A stretch of 64,000 bases of DNA from Thalassococcus halodurans (GCF_900108225.1 NZ_FNUZ01000002.1:312501-376500); one strand, 5' to 3'. Counted from the first letter of the stretch, positions 34,525 to 43,937 are shown. Notes: a model not told the origin generated them from the letters alone. Made by a program: numbers and translations.

Positions 34525-35657
34525 GCAGGCACCTCGTCATGGTCCTTGCGGCGACGGACAGGCCGGAAGGGCTTGCTCGCACTATGAAGAAGGGCTGCAA
34601 CCATACCAAAGCCCACCAGACTGGGCAGGTAGATTAGGGGCCAAAGCGTCTCATCACTGCGTATTGGTGTGACGATCGAACCTTCGACCAGTTTCACGAC
34701 CACCAAAAGGAAAATGGCAAAAACGATCTGCTTGCCAACGCCGAACCGCGAATAGCCGCCGATCATCAGGGATGAAAACCCGATCATCGCCGCGACCAGA
34801 CCCAACAGGGGTTGCTGGAACCGCATATGCAATTCTTCGCCAACTTCCCCCAAACTCGACTTGGTTTCCTCAGCGACGGCATCCTTGTCGAACAGCAAGC
34901 GCCACGTCGATGTCGAATAAAGACGCTCCACACGCCCGACACGGCCCGAGACCATCGCGGTGATGTCATATGTCACGTCGTCAAACTGCGTCGTAGACAG
35001 ACGGTTTGTTTCCTTGTTCAGCGTTTGCGCCAGACCATTCACCATGACCAGTCGTACGCTTTCTTCGACCCGTAGCAGGTAGGCGGACTGCGCGGTGTAG
35101 GTAACTGTCCGGTCGTCGGTCCGGCGGTCGTCTAGCAAAACGTCCCTTAGTTCGCCATCGTCGGTGATTTCGCGAATGAAGAATGTCACGCCAGAGGCGG
35201 GATGCAAAAACACGCCTTCACGCACGAGTTTTGCGCTGATGGAACGCGACAGCTCAACCTCACGCTGGCGCAATTGTCCAAGGCTTTGCGGCACCAGAAA
35301 ATGCGTCAGAACGGACATGATCACTGCAACAAGAAGCCCGAAATACAAAGCAGGGCGTGCCAAACGCCACGGTGAAAACCCTGTCGCCTGAACGACGGTC
35401 AATTCCGATTCCGCGCTTAGGCGGTTGGTCACGTAAACCGTGCCCGCGAACGCAGCAATTGGCAGGACGAGTTTCACCACGTTCGGCAGGCTAAGGGCGG
35501 TAAATTCCAGAACCACCGCCGCCGAATGACCGTCTGCAATCAGGCGGTCAAACAGGATCACGGCACGGTTCAGCCAGTACACTGAGACAAGCACCAGCGC
35601 GAAAAAGCTGAACAGCATTATAAAGCGCGACAGCACGTATCTGTCGAATCTTGCCAA
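34521..35657 (-). CDS. lptF: LPS export ABC transporter permease LptF
   Basis: A 378-residue partner of LptG: six helices and a central periplasmic domain. The start is TTG 35657, giving MARFDRYVLSRFIMLFSFFAL (20 residues shown in part), because GGGGGG lies 5 nt before it and the family starts this way. A longer reading from 35735 is rejected. First gene of the six-gene cell-envelope operon. The divergent pepA begins 131 bp away. Confidence 0.93.
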   Translation of the reverse strand: MARFDRYVLSRFIMLFSFFALVLVSVYWLNRAVILFDRLIADGHSAAVVLEFTALSLPNVVKLVLPIAAFAGTVYVTNRLSAESELTVVQATGFSPWRLARPALYFGLLVAVIMSVLTHFLVPQSLGQLRQREVELSRSISAKLVREGVFLHPASGVTFFIREITDDGELRDVLLDDRRTDDRTVTYTAQSAYLLRVEESVRLVMVNGLAQTLNKETNRLSTTQFDDVTYDITAMVSGRVGRVERLYSTSTWRLLFDKDAVAEETKSSLGEVGEELHMRFQQPLLGLVAAMIGFSSLMIGGYSRFGVGKQIVFAIFLLVVVKLVEGSIVTPIRSDETLWPLIYLPSLVGFGMVAALLHSASKPFRPVRRRKDHDEVPA

Positions 35658-35788
35658 GTGACCCCCCAAGACCACGGTGTTTTGTTGCGCGACCCTAGCT
35701 GATTGCGTGACAAGGTAAAAGGTCGGTCTGGTCATCGGCGGTGAAGCGCCTTACCTCTGTTGGAAACAATTCGAACCGGGAGAGTTCC

Positions 35789-37258
35789 ATGACCGAACTG
35801 CGCGATATTTCTTTTGCCGAAGTTGATCTTGATCTGTTGGCTGAAACCGAAGGCTCTGTATCCGTCTTCATTCCAGCAGATGGCAAAATGAGCCCCGGCG
35901 CGCGGCGTCTGAACCGGCTGACAAAGGGGGCGATTGCGCGTGTGGTCGGGTCTGATCGTTTTGAAAAACTGTCGGTGGGCGATGCCATTTCTCTGGGCTT
36001 TCCGACGGGGATGGCCGCTGAAACCCTTATGGTGATCAAATTGCCGCGCCGGCCCGCGCAGGAAGAAGCCCGCAAGGCAGGCGCGACTATCGCGAAATTG
36101 GCAGCCGGCAGCCCTGTTACTGTCTTGGCCGAATCTACAGCGCGGATCGAAGACGTCGCTTTGGGTGTTGCTCTGAAAGGTTACAAGTTCACCGATCACA
36201 AATCTGAAAAGGCCGATCCTCTGGCGGCGGCCGTCATTTACTGTTCGAAACCCGATGAGGTCGCGCCGAAAGCCGAAACAGCCTTGGCGATTGCGCAAGG
36301 CGTTACCTTTACACGTGATTTGGTCAATGAACCGGCCAACGTTTTGACCACCACCGAATTTGCCAATCGTCTGGTGGCGCTCAAGTCTTTGGGCGTCAAG
36401 GTAACCGTGTTGGAAGAGGCCGACATGGAAAAGCTGGGCATGGGATCCTTCCTGTCGGTCAGCATCGGGTCCGAAAGCCCTGCCAAACTGGTCGTCATGG
36501 AATGGAACGGTGGCGGTGACGAAGCGCCTTTGGCCTTGGTCGGTAAAGGTGTTGTCTTTGATACCGGCGGTATTTCGATCAAGCCCTCGGCCGGTATGGA
36601 AACCATGACCATGGACATGGGCGGCGCGGGCGTTGTGGCTGGCGTGATGAAAACGCTGGCTTTGCGCAAAGCCAAGGCCAATGTCGTCGGTCTGGTCGGC
36701 ATCGTTGAAAATATGCCGGACGGTAAGGCGACGCGCCCGGGCGATATCGTGAAGTCCATGAAGGGCGACACGATCGAGATCGTGAACACGGATGCCGAGG
36801 GCCGTTTGGTTCTGGCCGATGTGCTCTGGTACGCTCAGGAAACCTTCAAACCTGCAGGCATGATTGACCTGGCGACACTGACAGGCGCTTGCATCATCGC
36901 GCTTGGGCACGACAACGCGGCTTATTTCGCCAATGATGAAGAGTTCGCCAAATCCTACGAAAAATCTGCTGCTGCAGAGGGCGAGGGCACATGGCGTCTG
37001 CCTTTGGGCAACGGCTATGCCGAACTGATCAAGACACCCTTGGCGGATGTAAAGAACTCGGGCGGTCGTCCGGCGGGCACGATCACGGCGGCGGAATTCC
37101 TGAAACGGTTCGTCAAAGACGAAACTCCGTGGATCCACATCGACATCGCTGGCGTGGCCCACGTACCATCTGAGCGTTTGCTTTCTGGTAAGGGCGCCAC
37201 AGGTTGGGGCGTTATGGCGCTGAACCGTCTGGTCGCGGACCATTACGAGCAGGACTGA
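35789..37258 (+). CDS. pepA: Leucyl aminopeptidase (cytosol aminopeptidase)
   Basis: A 489-residue M17 di-zinc exopeptidase. The signature NTDAEGRLVLAD lies near residue 335, VGKGVVFDTGGISIKPS near 250 and MDMGGAGVVAGVM near 275, with the catalytic Lys/Arg and metal Asp/Glu present. ATG 35789 follows GGGAGAG. The stop overlaps the start of holC as TGATG. Confidence 0.96.
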   Translation: MTELRDISFAEVDLDLLAETEGSVSVFIPADGKMSPGARRLNRLTKGAIARVVGSDRFEKLSVGDAISLGFPTGMAAETLMVIKLPRRPAQEEARKAGATIAKLAAGSPVTVLAESTARIEDVALGVALKGYKFTDHKSEKADPLAAAVIYCSKPDEVAPKAETALAIAQGVTFTRDLVNEPANVLTTTEFANRLVALKSLGVKVTVLEEADMEKLGMGSFLSVSIGSESPAKLVVMEWNGGGDEAPLALVGKGVVFDTGGISIKPSAGMETMTMDMGGAGVVAGVMKTLALRKAKANVVGLVGIVENMPDGKATRPGDIVKSMKGDTIEIVNTDAEGRLVLADVLWYAQETFKPAGMIDLATLTGACIIALGHDNAAYFANDEEFAKSYEKSAAAEGEGTWRLPLGNGYAELIKTPLADVKNSGGRPAGTITAAEFLKRFVKDETPWIHIDIAGVAHVPSERLLSGKGATGWGVMALNRLVADHYEQD

Positions 37259-37716
37259 TGGGCGCGGCCTATTTCTATCATCTCACGCGCAATCCGTTGG
37301 AACACACCTTGCCCATTCTTTTGGGCAAGGCATTGGGCGCAGGGTGGCGTGTGACCGTGCGCGGGGCATCTCTGGATGGCATCGCGCGGCTGGACGACAG
37401 CCTGTGGAAACATCCCGAGGAGGGGTTTCTTCCTCATGGTTTGGACACATCGGAAAACGCAGCCGATCAGCCTGTTTTGCTGACCTGCGGGATGAACAAC
37501 CTGAATAACTCGGCCTGTTTGATGACGGTCCACGGCGCGGACATCACCGCGGATGAGGTAAACGCACTAGAGCGCGTCTGCGTCCTGTTTGATGGGGCTG
37601 ATGGTGCCGCGGTTCAGCATGCGCGCGTTCAATGGAAGGCGCTGACCGATGCAGGCTGTTCGGCGCAATATTGGTCTGAGGAATCCGGTGTCTGGGAAAA
37701 GAAGGCCGAACGCTGA
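37258..37716 (+). CDS. holC: DNA polymerase III chi subunit
   Basis: A 152-residue clamp-loader accessory that contacts SSB. MGAAYFYHLTRNPLEHTLPILLGKAL (in part), DDSLWKHPEEGFLPHG and the QPVLLTC block match the family; FVVFDG-like region here reads CVLFDGAD. Starts 2 nt inside the pepA stop (TGATG), the common pepA-holC pairing. Its TGA abuts the TCA complement of the convergent gene's stop. Confidence 0.93.
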   Translation: MGAAYFYHLTRNPLEHTLPILLGKALGAGWRVTVRGASLDGIARLDDSLWKHPEEGFLPHGLDTSENAADQPVLLTCGMNNLNNSACLMTVHGADITADEVNALERVCVLFDGADGAAVQHARVQWKALTDAGCSAQYWSEESGVWEKKAER

Positions 37717-37725
37717 TCAGCGTTC
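37708..37725. repeat. 18-bp perfect palindrome made of two abutting stop codons
   Basis: GAACGCTGATCAGCGTTC is self-complementary. Its centre TGATCA is the holC stop joined to the stop of the convergent protease gene, with no spacer. It can form a 7-8 bp hairpin in either transcript. Confidence 0.9.
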
Positions 37726-38298
37726 AAGCACCATGCGCCCGTTGCTGATTTCAAGGCGGTCAAACCGGTTGAGATAGCTCATTCCTAGCAAGGAATCCCG
37801 CATTTCAGAATCGTTCACATATGCGTTGACGCCTTGGTCGGAAAACGGCCCGAAGTCGACATTGGCCAGAACGACAGGCGCGGTTCGCACCGTTCCATTT
37901 GCCGTGATGGCTGTAGAAAAGAACGCCATGTCGTCGGGACTGATGCCGACACGGGTCGCATCATCACGGCTAAGCACGGTTCCGGTCGCACCCGTGTCGA
38001 TCATAAAGCGCACGGGTTGTCCGTTGATGTTCAAGGTCGCGTAGTAATGTCCGTCGCTGGATAGCGGGATTTCAATGCGCCCTTGTTCGGCAAAAACAGT
38101 CTGACGTGGTGCAACTGTCTGGCGGATATCATCCCACAACCCGACAACAGCAATCGCGCCAAGAAAGATCAGCGCCCAGATCGCGGCGTGTTGTAGCACT
38201 TTGCCCAGTGACCGCCGGTTCTGAACCAGAAACCAGAAGATCAGCACGCTGCCCAATAGCGATAGATATAACAGGTTGGCCGTGTCGTCCGCGCTCAT
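37717..38298 (-). CDS. Membrane-anchored retroviral-type aspartic protease (TIGR02281 family)
   Basis: A 193-residue protein with two N-terminal membrane segments (about 8-26 and 36-55) and a clan AA aspartic-protease half-domain. The catalytic motif is D-T-G-A-T in FMIDTGATGTVLSRDDA (near residue 102), with the flap region before it and LGMSYLNRFDRLEIS near the end. It should dimerise to be active, facing the periplasm. Substrates are unknown. Confidence 0.9.
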   Translation of the reverse strand: MSADDTANLLYLSLLGSVLIFWFLVQNRRSLGKVLQHAAIWALIFLGAIAVVGLWDDIRQTVAPRQTVFAEQGRIEIPLSSDGHYYATLNINGQPVRFMIDTGATGTVLSRDDATRVGISPDDMAFFSTAITANGTVRTAPVVLANVDFGPFSDQGVNAYVNDSEMRDSLLGMSYLNRFDRLEISNGRMVLER

Positions 38299-38353
38299 GT
38301 TCAGTCCTTATTCCTTGTTATCCAAATAGGAACGCAGGGGCTGAAATGTAAGG

Positions 38354-38977
38354 CTACCCCGTGCCCAGCCCGAAGGCGCGCAGGCCATCCAGAACGAACT
38401 GAACCGACAAAGCGGCCAGAAGCATCCCCAGAAGTCGCGTCACAACAGTGATCCCGACGCGGCCCAAAGCCTTTTCAATAAAGCCCGAGATCAGAAAAAA
38501 GGCCAGAACCATGAAAATCACAAGCAGCATCACGCCGAGCACCGCAAAGGTATTCAGCAGCGAATCCGACTGACCTGTCAGCAGGATCATCGACGCAATT
38601 GCGCCGGGTCCGGCAATCAGCGGAATGGCGATGGGGAACACAGACGGATCAGGCATGTCTTCGGGATGATCGGCCTTGTCCTCGCGCCGTTTGGTGCGCC
38701 GTTCGAACAGCATGTCCAAAGCGGTCAGGAACAGCAGAATTCCACCGGCGATCCGGAAGGCAGGCATTGAAATCCCGATAAAGCCCAGCACCTGCTCACC
38801 CAGAAACGTAAACAGGCAGAGGATGCCAAAAGCGATCACACAGGCGCGGATCGCAATTGCGCGGCGCTGTTTGGCGCTGCTGCCTTGGGTCAGGGCAATA
38901 AAGATCGGCGTCAGGCCAATAGGGTCAATGACCACAAAAAGCGTGGCAAAGGCGCTGATCAGAAAGGCGGTGTCCAT
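38354..38977 (-). CDS. MarC family integral membrane protein
   Basis: A 207-residue inner-membrane protein with six helices, typical of MarC/YchE. TLFVVIDPIGLTPIFIALT at the start and FPIAIPLIAGPGAIASMILL near the middle are the family signatures, and RLLGMLLAALSVQFVLDGLR closes it. The transported or sensed substrate is unknown. A loop of charged residues (RRTKRREDKADHPEDMPD) lies between helices 3 and 4. Confidence 0.92.
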   Translation of the reverse strand: MDTAFLISAFATLFVVIDPIGLTPIFIALTQGSSAKQRRAIAIRACVIAFGILCLFTFLGEQVLGFIGISMPAFRIAGGILLFLTALDMLFERRTKRREDKADHPEDMPDPSVFPIAIPLIAGPGAIASMILLTGQSDSLLNTFAVLGVMLLVIFMVLAFFLISGFIEKALGRVGITVVTRLLGMLLAALSVQFVLDGLRAFGLGTG

Positions 38978-39007
38978 GATGCCTCGTTCTTGGTTTTCGC
39001 GGTCAGG

Positions 39008-40861
39008 TTAACCCTGTTCCAACGCTTCCAGTTTTTCAATCGAAGTCATCCAGAGCGTTTCTGCGCGGTCCAGACCTTCCATGATCTCGGCGTATTTTTT
39101 GTTCCAGACTTCCAACTCGCCGGCTTTGGCGCTGTCGTAAAGGTCAGGATCAGCCAGCTTGGCGGCCAGCTTTTCACGCATTTCCTCGATCTTCTTGACG
39201 CGCTCTTCGCATTTGCGGGCTTCCGAACGGGCAGCAAGAATGGCGTCGCGGCTGGGTTTTACCGTTTTGGCCGTTTTCGGTTTTTCGGACTTGTCCGATT
39301 TGTCCTGCGACAACAGCATCCGGCGGTAAGCTTCAAGATCATCCTCGTACGGTTTGACTGTGCCGTCTTTGACCAACCAAAGGCGGTCGGCCACAAGGCT
39401 AAGCAAATGCATATCGTGGCTGACCAGAATGACCGCGCCGGAATAGGCGGTCAGCGCCTCGACCAACGCTTCGCGGCTTTCGATATCAAGGTGGTTGGTC
39501 GGTTCGTCGAGGATCAGCATATGCGGCGCATCAAGCGTGGCCAGAAGCAGTGACAGACGGGCCTTTTGCCCGCCCGACAGGCGCGCGACCTCGGTATCGG
39601 CCTGATCCGCGCCAAGACCGAAACCGGCCAGTTGCGCACGTAGTTTCGACTGATGCACTTCGGGGCGTTCGCGTTGCAGGTGCTGCAGCGGTGTTTCGTC
39701 GATAAACAACTCATCAACCTGATGCTGGGCGAAATAGCCGATGCGCAGCTTCGATGATGCCGTCTTGCGACCAGCCATGAGCGGCAGGCGGTCCGACAGC
39801 AGTTTGGACAGCGTGGATTTCCCTTCGCCGTTCTTACCCAGCAACGCAATGCGGTCGTCCTGGTCGATCCGCAGGTTCAGGTTTTTCAGAACAACGGTAT
39901 CGCCATAACCTGTCACGCCGTTTTCCAGATGAATGATCGGCGGCGAAAGCTCATCCGGCTGTGGGAATGTGAAGACACGCTTTTCGGCTTCTTCCGGCAG
40001 AGCGATTGTGTCCATCTTCTCGATCATCTTCAAACGTGCTTGCGCCTGTTTGGCCTTGGATGCCTTGGCGCGGAAGCGGTCCACAAAGCTTTGCAGGTGG
40101 TCCTTACGCGCCTGTTGTTTGCGCGCCTGAGCGGCCAGAACGGCATGACGTTCAGCACGCTGGCGGGCGAACTGGTCGTACGGGCCTTGCCAGAACGTCA
40201 GCTTTTTCTCGGACAGATGCAGAATACCGCCAACAGCTCGGTTCAGGAGCCCACGGTCGTGGGAAATGATCAGGACGGTGTGCGGATATTTCGCCAGATA
40301 GGCCTCAAGCCAGAGCGCACCTTCAAGGTCCAGATAGTTGGTCGGTTCGTCGAGCAGCAGCAGATCGGGCTGCGCAAGCAGAACACCCGCCAACGCGACG
40401 CGCATACGCCATCCACCGGAAAAGGCCGAACATGGCATGCGCTGTTGTTCGTCGTCAAAACCCAGACCTTTCAGGATCGCACTGGCGCGAGCTTCAGCCG
40501 ACCATGCATCAATATCGCTGAGCCGTGTCTGGATCTCTGCGATCCGGTCAGGATCACTAGCGGTTTCTGCCTCGGCCATAAGCGACGCGCGTTCGGTATC
40601 GGCTGATAGAACGGTATCGATCAACGACGTCTCGGACGATGGCACCTCTTGCGCGACGCCGCCCACTTTGGAGCGTTCGGGCAGTTCAATGGTTCCGCCA
40701 TCCAGCGTCAATTCCCCCCTGATCAGGCGGAAAAGCGTTGTTTTACCGGTGCCATTGGCTCCGACGACGCCGACCTTATGACCGGCAGGAATGGTGGCAG
40801 AAGCTTCGACCAGCAAAGGGCGGCCTTCGACCGAATATGAGATGTCTTTGATCCGTAGCAT
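39008..40861 (-). CDS. ABC-F family ATPase
   Basis: A 617-residue protein with two ABC cassettes and no membrane helices. Walker A motifs: GANGTGKTT (near 35) and GKNGEGKST (near 340). Signature motifs: FSGGWRMR and LSGGQKAR. Walker B regions: LLLLDEPTNYLD and LILDEPTNHLD. A basic linker (around 235-275) and a C-terminal coiled coil (540-617) fit the translation-factor type (Uup/EttA relatives). It probably acts on the ribosome; which subfamily needs a tree. Monocistronic. Confidence 0.93.
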   Translation of the reverse strand: MLRIKDISYSVEGRPLLVEASATIPAGHKVGVVGANGTGKTTLFRLIRGELTLDGGTIELPERSKVGGVAQEVPSSETSLIDTVLSADTERASLMAEAETASDPDRIAEIQTRLSDIDAWSAEARASAILKGLGFDDEQQRMPCSAFSGGWRMRVALAGVLLAQPDLLLLDEPTNYLDLEGALWLEAYLAKYPHTVLIISHDRGLLNRAVGGILHLSEKKLTFWQGPYDQFARQRAERHAVLAAQARKQQARKDHLQSFVDRFRAKASKAKQAQARLKMIEKMDTIALPEEAEKRVFTFPQPDELSPPIIHLENGVTGYGDTVVLKNLNLRIDQDDRIALLGKNGEGKSTLSKLLSDRLPLMAGRKTASSKLRIGYFAQHQVDELFIDETPLQHLQRERPEVHQSKLRAQLAGFGLGADQADTEVARLSGGQKARLSLLLATLDAPHMLILDEPTNHLDIESREALVEALTAYSGAVILVSHDMHLLSLVADRLWLVKDGTVKPYEDDLEAYRRMLLSQDKSDKSEKPKTAKTVKPSRDAILAARSEARKCEERVKKIEEMREKLAAKLADPDLYDSAKAGELEVWNKKYAEIMEGLDRAETLWMTSIEKLEALEQG

Positions 40862-41032
40862 GACCCGCGCTTAGCAGAGCCTTTCGGCCACCGAAAGACG
40901 GATCATCCGCCAGATCACGGCAGTTGTGACGACTTTCGCGCAAAATCTGTGTTTTCAAGACGCGTGGGCCATGGTACGGGGGCCGCAATTGTCCGGTAGG
41001 GCCGGACGTGTCCCTAACTATTGAGGTTTCCA

Positions 41033-41455
41033 ATGGCGCTTGAACGCACATTCTCGATCATCAAACCCGACGCAACCAAGCGTAACCTGACTGGCAAAAT
41101 CAACGCCAAGTTCGAAGAAGCTGGTCTGCGCATCGTTGCACAGAAACGCATCCACCTGACAAAAGCACAGGCTGGCAAGTTCTACGAAGTACACGCCGAG
41201 CGTCCCTTCTACGACGAACTGTGCGAATTCATGGCATCCGCACCTGTTGTTGTTCAGGTTCTGGAAGGTGAAGGCGCAATCGCGAAAAACCGCGAAGTTA
41301 TGGGCGCAACAAACCCTGCCGACGCGGCACCGGGCACCATCCGCGCTGAGTTCGCGGAATCCGTAGGCGAGAACTCGGTTCACGGTTCGGACGCGCCGGA
41401 AACAGCGGCTGTTGAAATCGCGTACTTCTTCTCGGGTCTGGAACTGGTCGGCTAA
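41033..41455 (+). CDS. ndk: Nucleoside diphosphate kinase
   Basis: A 140-residue hexameric kinase that balances NTP/NDP pools. [15 protein letters not shown] at the start and the catalytic His in [14 protein letters not shown] (near residue 117). TGAGG lies 7 nt before ATG 41033. A terminator follows. Confidence 0.97.
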   Translation: MALERTFSIIKPDATKRNLTGKINAKFEEAGLRIVAQKRIHLTKAQAGKFYEVHAERPFYDELCEFMASAPVVVQVLEGEGAIAKNREVMGATNPADAAPGTIRAEFAESVGENSVHGSDAPETAAVEIAYFFSGLELVG

Positions 41456-41481
41456 GCCACCGTTTCAATCCGGAACGAATT

Positions 41482-41508
41482 GGGGCTGTCCAAATGGGCA
41501 GCCCTTTT
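41482..41508 (+). terminator. Rho-independent terminator of ndk
   Basis: GGGCTGTCC / GGGCAGCCC (one G-U) with an AAAT loop, then TTTT. Confidence 0.85.
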
Positions 41509-41512
41509 ACGT

Positions 41513-41857
41513 TCAGGCAGGGTTTGCAGGCAGGACGCCGATTTCGTTCAATACCTTTTCAAACTCTGATTTATGGCTGGCCTTGCTGCCTTTGAATTCG
41601 GCGCAGATGGCATCAAAGGTGATCCTCAGATCGTCCTTTTCTTTACCTTTGCAATCATTCCATGGCCGCCCCTGCAACGCCATGTGCATCACGTAATACC
41701 CGATGAAATGCGGCTTGGTGCCAGATTGCAAAAGTCTGCGATAGGCCTCATCCGCCCCAAGATCGCGCAATTCCTCGGCGCTGTTGATGCCCGCGCGGGC
41801 GCAGGCTTGTTCAACGGCAGGCCCAAGATTTTTGATCGAAGATACCGGGCTGCTCAT
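41513..41857 (-). CDS. TfoX/Sxy C-terminal-domain protein
   Basis: A 114-residue protein matching the helix-rich TfoX C-terminal domain: SIKNLGPAVEQACARAGINSAEELRDLG and ADEAYRRLLQSGTKPHFIGYYVMHMALQG, here quoted in pieces. TfoX is a competence regulator in gammaproteobacteria. Stand-alone domains elsewhere have no proven role. It overlaps the end of the PEP-mutase-like gene by 4 nt (ATGA) and is the last gene of a three-gene operon. Confidence 0.85.
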   Translation of the reverse strand: MSSPVSSIKNLGPAVEQACARAGINSAEELRDLGADEAYRRLLQSGTKPHFIGYYVMHMALQGRPWNDCKGKEKDDLRITFDAICAEFKGSKASHKSEFEKVLNEIGVLPANPA

Positions 41858-42666
41858 GTCAGAAGCTTGTCGACTTCGCTGCCGGAAATCACATTGCCCA
41901 GAGCAGAGAAATCGTCGTCTTGGAACATGGCAGTGGCCGCATCAAAAATGACCTTGTGCGTTGCCCTTGCGACAGCCGATCCAAGTGACAGCCGTGCGAT
42001 GCCTGCATTGGCGAACTCATCGCGTTTATGCTTGGTCATCTGGCCGACGACCAACGCGTTCACGGGAACCGAGACCGAGGAGCAGATGGTTTTCAAATCT
42101 TCAAACGAAGGCGGGCAGGGGATGTAGACGCAATCCGCGCCTGCGGCTTCAAAACCTTGAATGCGCCGGATGCCTTCCGCCAGATCATAGACGCCATTCA
42201 TCACGCCGTCTGCGCGGGCACAGAGGATAAAGTCATTCGGCAACGCACGCGCCGCACTGGCGGCCGCACGGATGCGGTCGACGGCAAGATCGTAATCGTA
42301 GACGCCAGTGTCTGGCAAAGCGGTGTCTTCGATCGAGATGCCAGCCAAGCCGACCTCGGCTGACAGGCGCACCGTTTCGGCGCATTCCTCGGGCGCTTCG
42401 CCAAAGCCGTTTTCAAAATCGCCCGACACCGGAAGGGTCACCGCGGAAATAAGCTCTTGTGCATGTGCTAACGCCTCGTCCCGTGTGACATTGCCCATAT
42501 CCGGACGGCCAAGCGTAAATGCGTGCGCGGCAGATGATGTTCCGATCGCGTCGGCACCCAATGCGGCCAGCATTTTGGCTGATCCCGCATCCCATGCGTT
42601 TGCTAGGATAAAGGGGTTTCCTTTCTGGTGGAGCGCACGAAATATCGCGCCGACATCTTTCGTCAT
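41854..42666 (-). CDS. Isocitrate lyase / PEP mutase superfamily protein
   Basis: A 270-residue TIM-barrel enzyme. FILANAWDAGSAKMLAALGADAIGTSSAA is the N-terminal block (quoted in part), GDFENGFGEAPEEC supplies metal-binding acids, and GISIEDT the later Asp/Glu. The isocitrate-lyase K-K-C-G-H loop is absent, so it is of the PEP-mutase-like or oxaloacetate-hydrolase-like group acting on a C-C or P-C bond. Substrate unknown. Starts 1 bp after the aminotransferase stop. Confidence 0.88.
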   Translation of the reverse strand: MTKDVGAIFRALHQKGNPFILANAWDAGSAKMLAALGADAIGTSSAAHAFTLGRPDMGNVTRDEALAHAQELISAVTLPVSGDFENGFGEAPEECAETVRLSAEVGLAGISIEDTALPDTGVYDYDLAVDRIRAAASAARALPNDFILCARADGVMNGVYDLAEGIRRIQGFEAAGADCVYIPCPPSFEDLKTICSSVSVPVNALVVGQMTKHKRDEFANAGIARLSLGSAVARATHKVIFDAATAMFQDDDFSALGNVISGSEVDKLLT

Positions 42667-42667
42667 T

Positions 42668-43834
42668 TCAAAGGCTTTCTGCAAATTCTCGTAGGGTCGA
42701 GATTGCCTGTTCAAACGTCTGATCGTCAACCGTCATCGCCACGCGAATATGACCGGCAGCGGCCTGACCAAAGCTTTCGCCCGGCATGACGGCGATGTCG
42801 CGTTCATCCAGCAAACGATGGGCAAACTCTTCGCCGCTCAAGCCCGTCGAGCGAATATCCAGCATCATGTACATCGCGCCCATCGGAGGGATCACTTGGA
42901 TCACTTTTGATCCGCTCAGCAAACGCATCGCGATATTCTTGCGGCGTTCGAACGGTTTGGCGTGTTTATCCTCAAGTCCTTTGCCTTGGGCCAATGCAAA
43001 GACTGCTGCGTCCTGAATGTAGCCTGGCACACCGTAGGTCGTGACAATGGCCAGATCGGCCAAGTGGGCAATGGCCTCTTCTGGGCCGATTAGCCAGCCT
43101 ACGCGACTGCCTGTCATGGCATGGCTTTTCGACATGGACCCGATCTGCAGCGTTCGGTTCGCCATGTCGGGCAGTGCCCGGGGGCTTATGTGCGCGCCTT
43201 CCCAGACCTGCGTGCTGTAAACTTCGTCGGAAATCAGCCACATGTCCCGATCGCGCACAAAACCGCAGATCGCTTCTAATGTGTTCGCGTCATAGACCGT
43301 GCCGGTGGGGTTGTTCGGTGTGTTGATCAGAAGCGAGGACGCTTCGGGCGTTTCAGACAACTGGATGGCCGTTGGACAGAACCCGTTTTCAGGCGCTGTC
43401 ACGATGGCATGGGGCACGGCACCCGCCCCACGGATCGACCCGGGGTAGGTTACGTAATAGGGATCAATATAAAGCGCGGTATCGCCCGCATCACATGCAC
43501 AGAGATGCGCTGCAAACAGCGCGGCCTGAGCGCCGGGGGTGATCAAAACGTTATCCGAAGTCGTCGGTACGCCGCTTTGTGCGGCAACGCGTTTCGCCAC
43601 GGCCTCGCGCAATTCCGGCGTCCCGGGAACAGCGGCATATCCCGTGTGGCCGCCTATGGCCGATTGGTGCATTGCCTCAAGGATTTCTGGGTCAGTTTTG
43701 TCGTCCGGTTCGCCAATCGTCAGTTCGGTGATTTTTTCACCTGCAGCCACGCGACGGCGCGCTTTGTAAAACACGTCCCAGCCGTCGGTCCCACCGTTGT
43801 TGAGTGTTGTAATGCGATTGGACAATTCCGGCAT
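42668..43834 (-). CDS. Pyridoxal-phosphate aminotransferase (class I/II)
   Basis: A 388-residue fold-type I aminotransferase. ELTIGEPDDKTDPEIL at the N-terminus, LLINTPNNPTGTVYD (cofactor Asn), WLISDEVYSTQVW, and the Schiff-base Lys in SMSKSHAMTGSRVGWL (near 233). Substrate specificity is not readable. AGGGGG lies 8 nt before ATG 43834. First gene of a tight operon with a PEP-mutase-like and a TfoX-like protein. Confidence 0.92.
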   Translation of the reverse strand: MPELSNRITTLNNGGTDGWDVFYKARRRVAAGEKITELTIGEPDDKTDPEILEAMHQSAIGGHTGYAAVPGTPELREAVAKRVAAQSGVPTTSDNVLITPGAQAALFAAHLCACDAGDTALYIDPYYVTYPGSIRGAGAVPHAIVTAPENGFCPTAIQLSETPEASSLLINTPNNPTGTVYDANTLEAICGFVRDRDMWLISDEVYSTQVWEGAHISPRALPDMANRTLQIGSMSKSHAMTGSRVGWLIGPEEAIAHLADLAIVTTYGVPGYIQDAAVFALAQGKGLEDKHAKPFERRKNIAMRLLSGSKVIQVIPPMGAMYMMLDIRSTGLSGEEFAHRLLDERDIAVMPGESFGQAAAGHIRVAMTVDDQTFEQAISTLREFAESL

Positions 43835-43937
43835 ACATGGCCCCCTGAAATTCACCGCGCTTTTCTGCGCCAGAATTCGAACAGCGTCCATGTCGAAGTT
43901 TCTTGTCGGATGATCACCTCGGTGTTACCGTCCGCCT

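Noticed and set aside
35732-37243. A 503-codon minus-strand frame opposite pepA
   Set aside because: Shadow of leucyl aminopeptidase, which has all M17 signatures.
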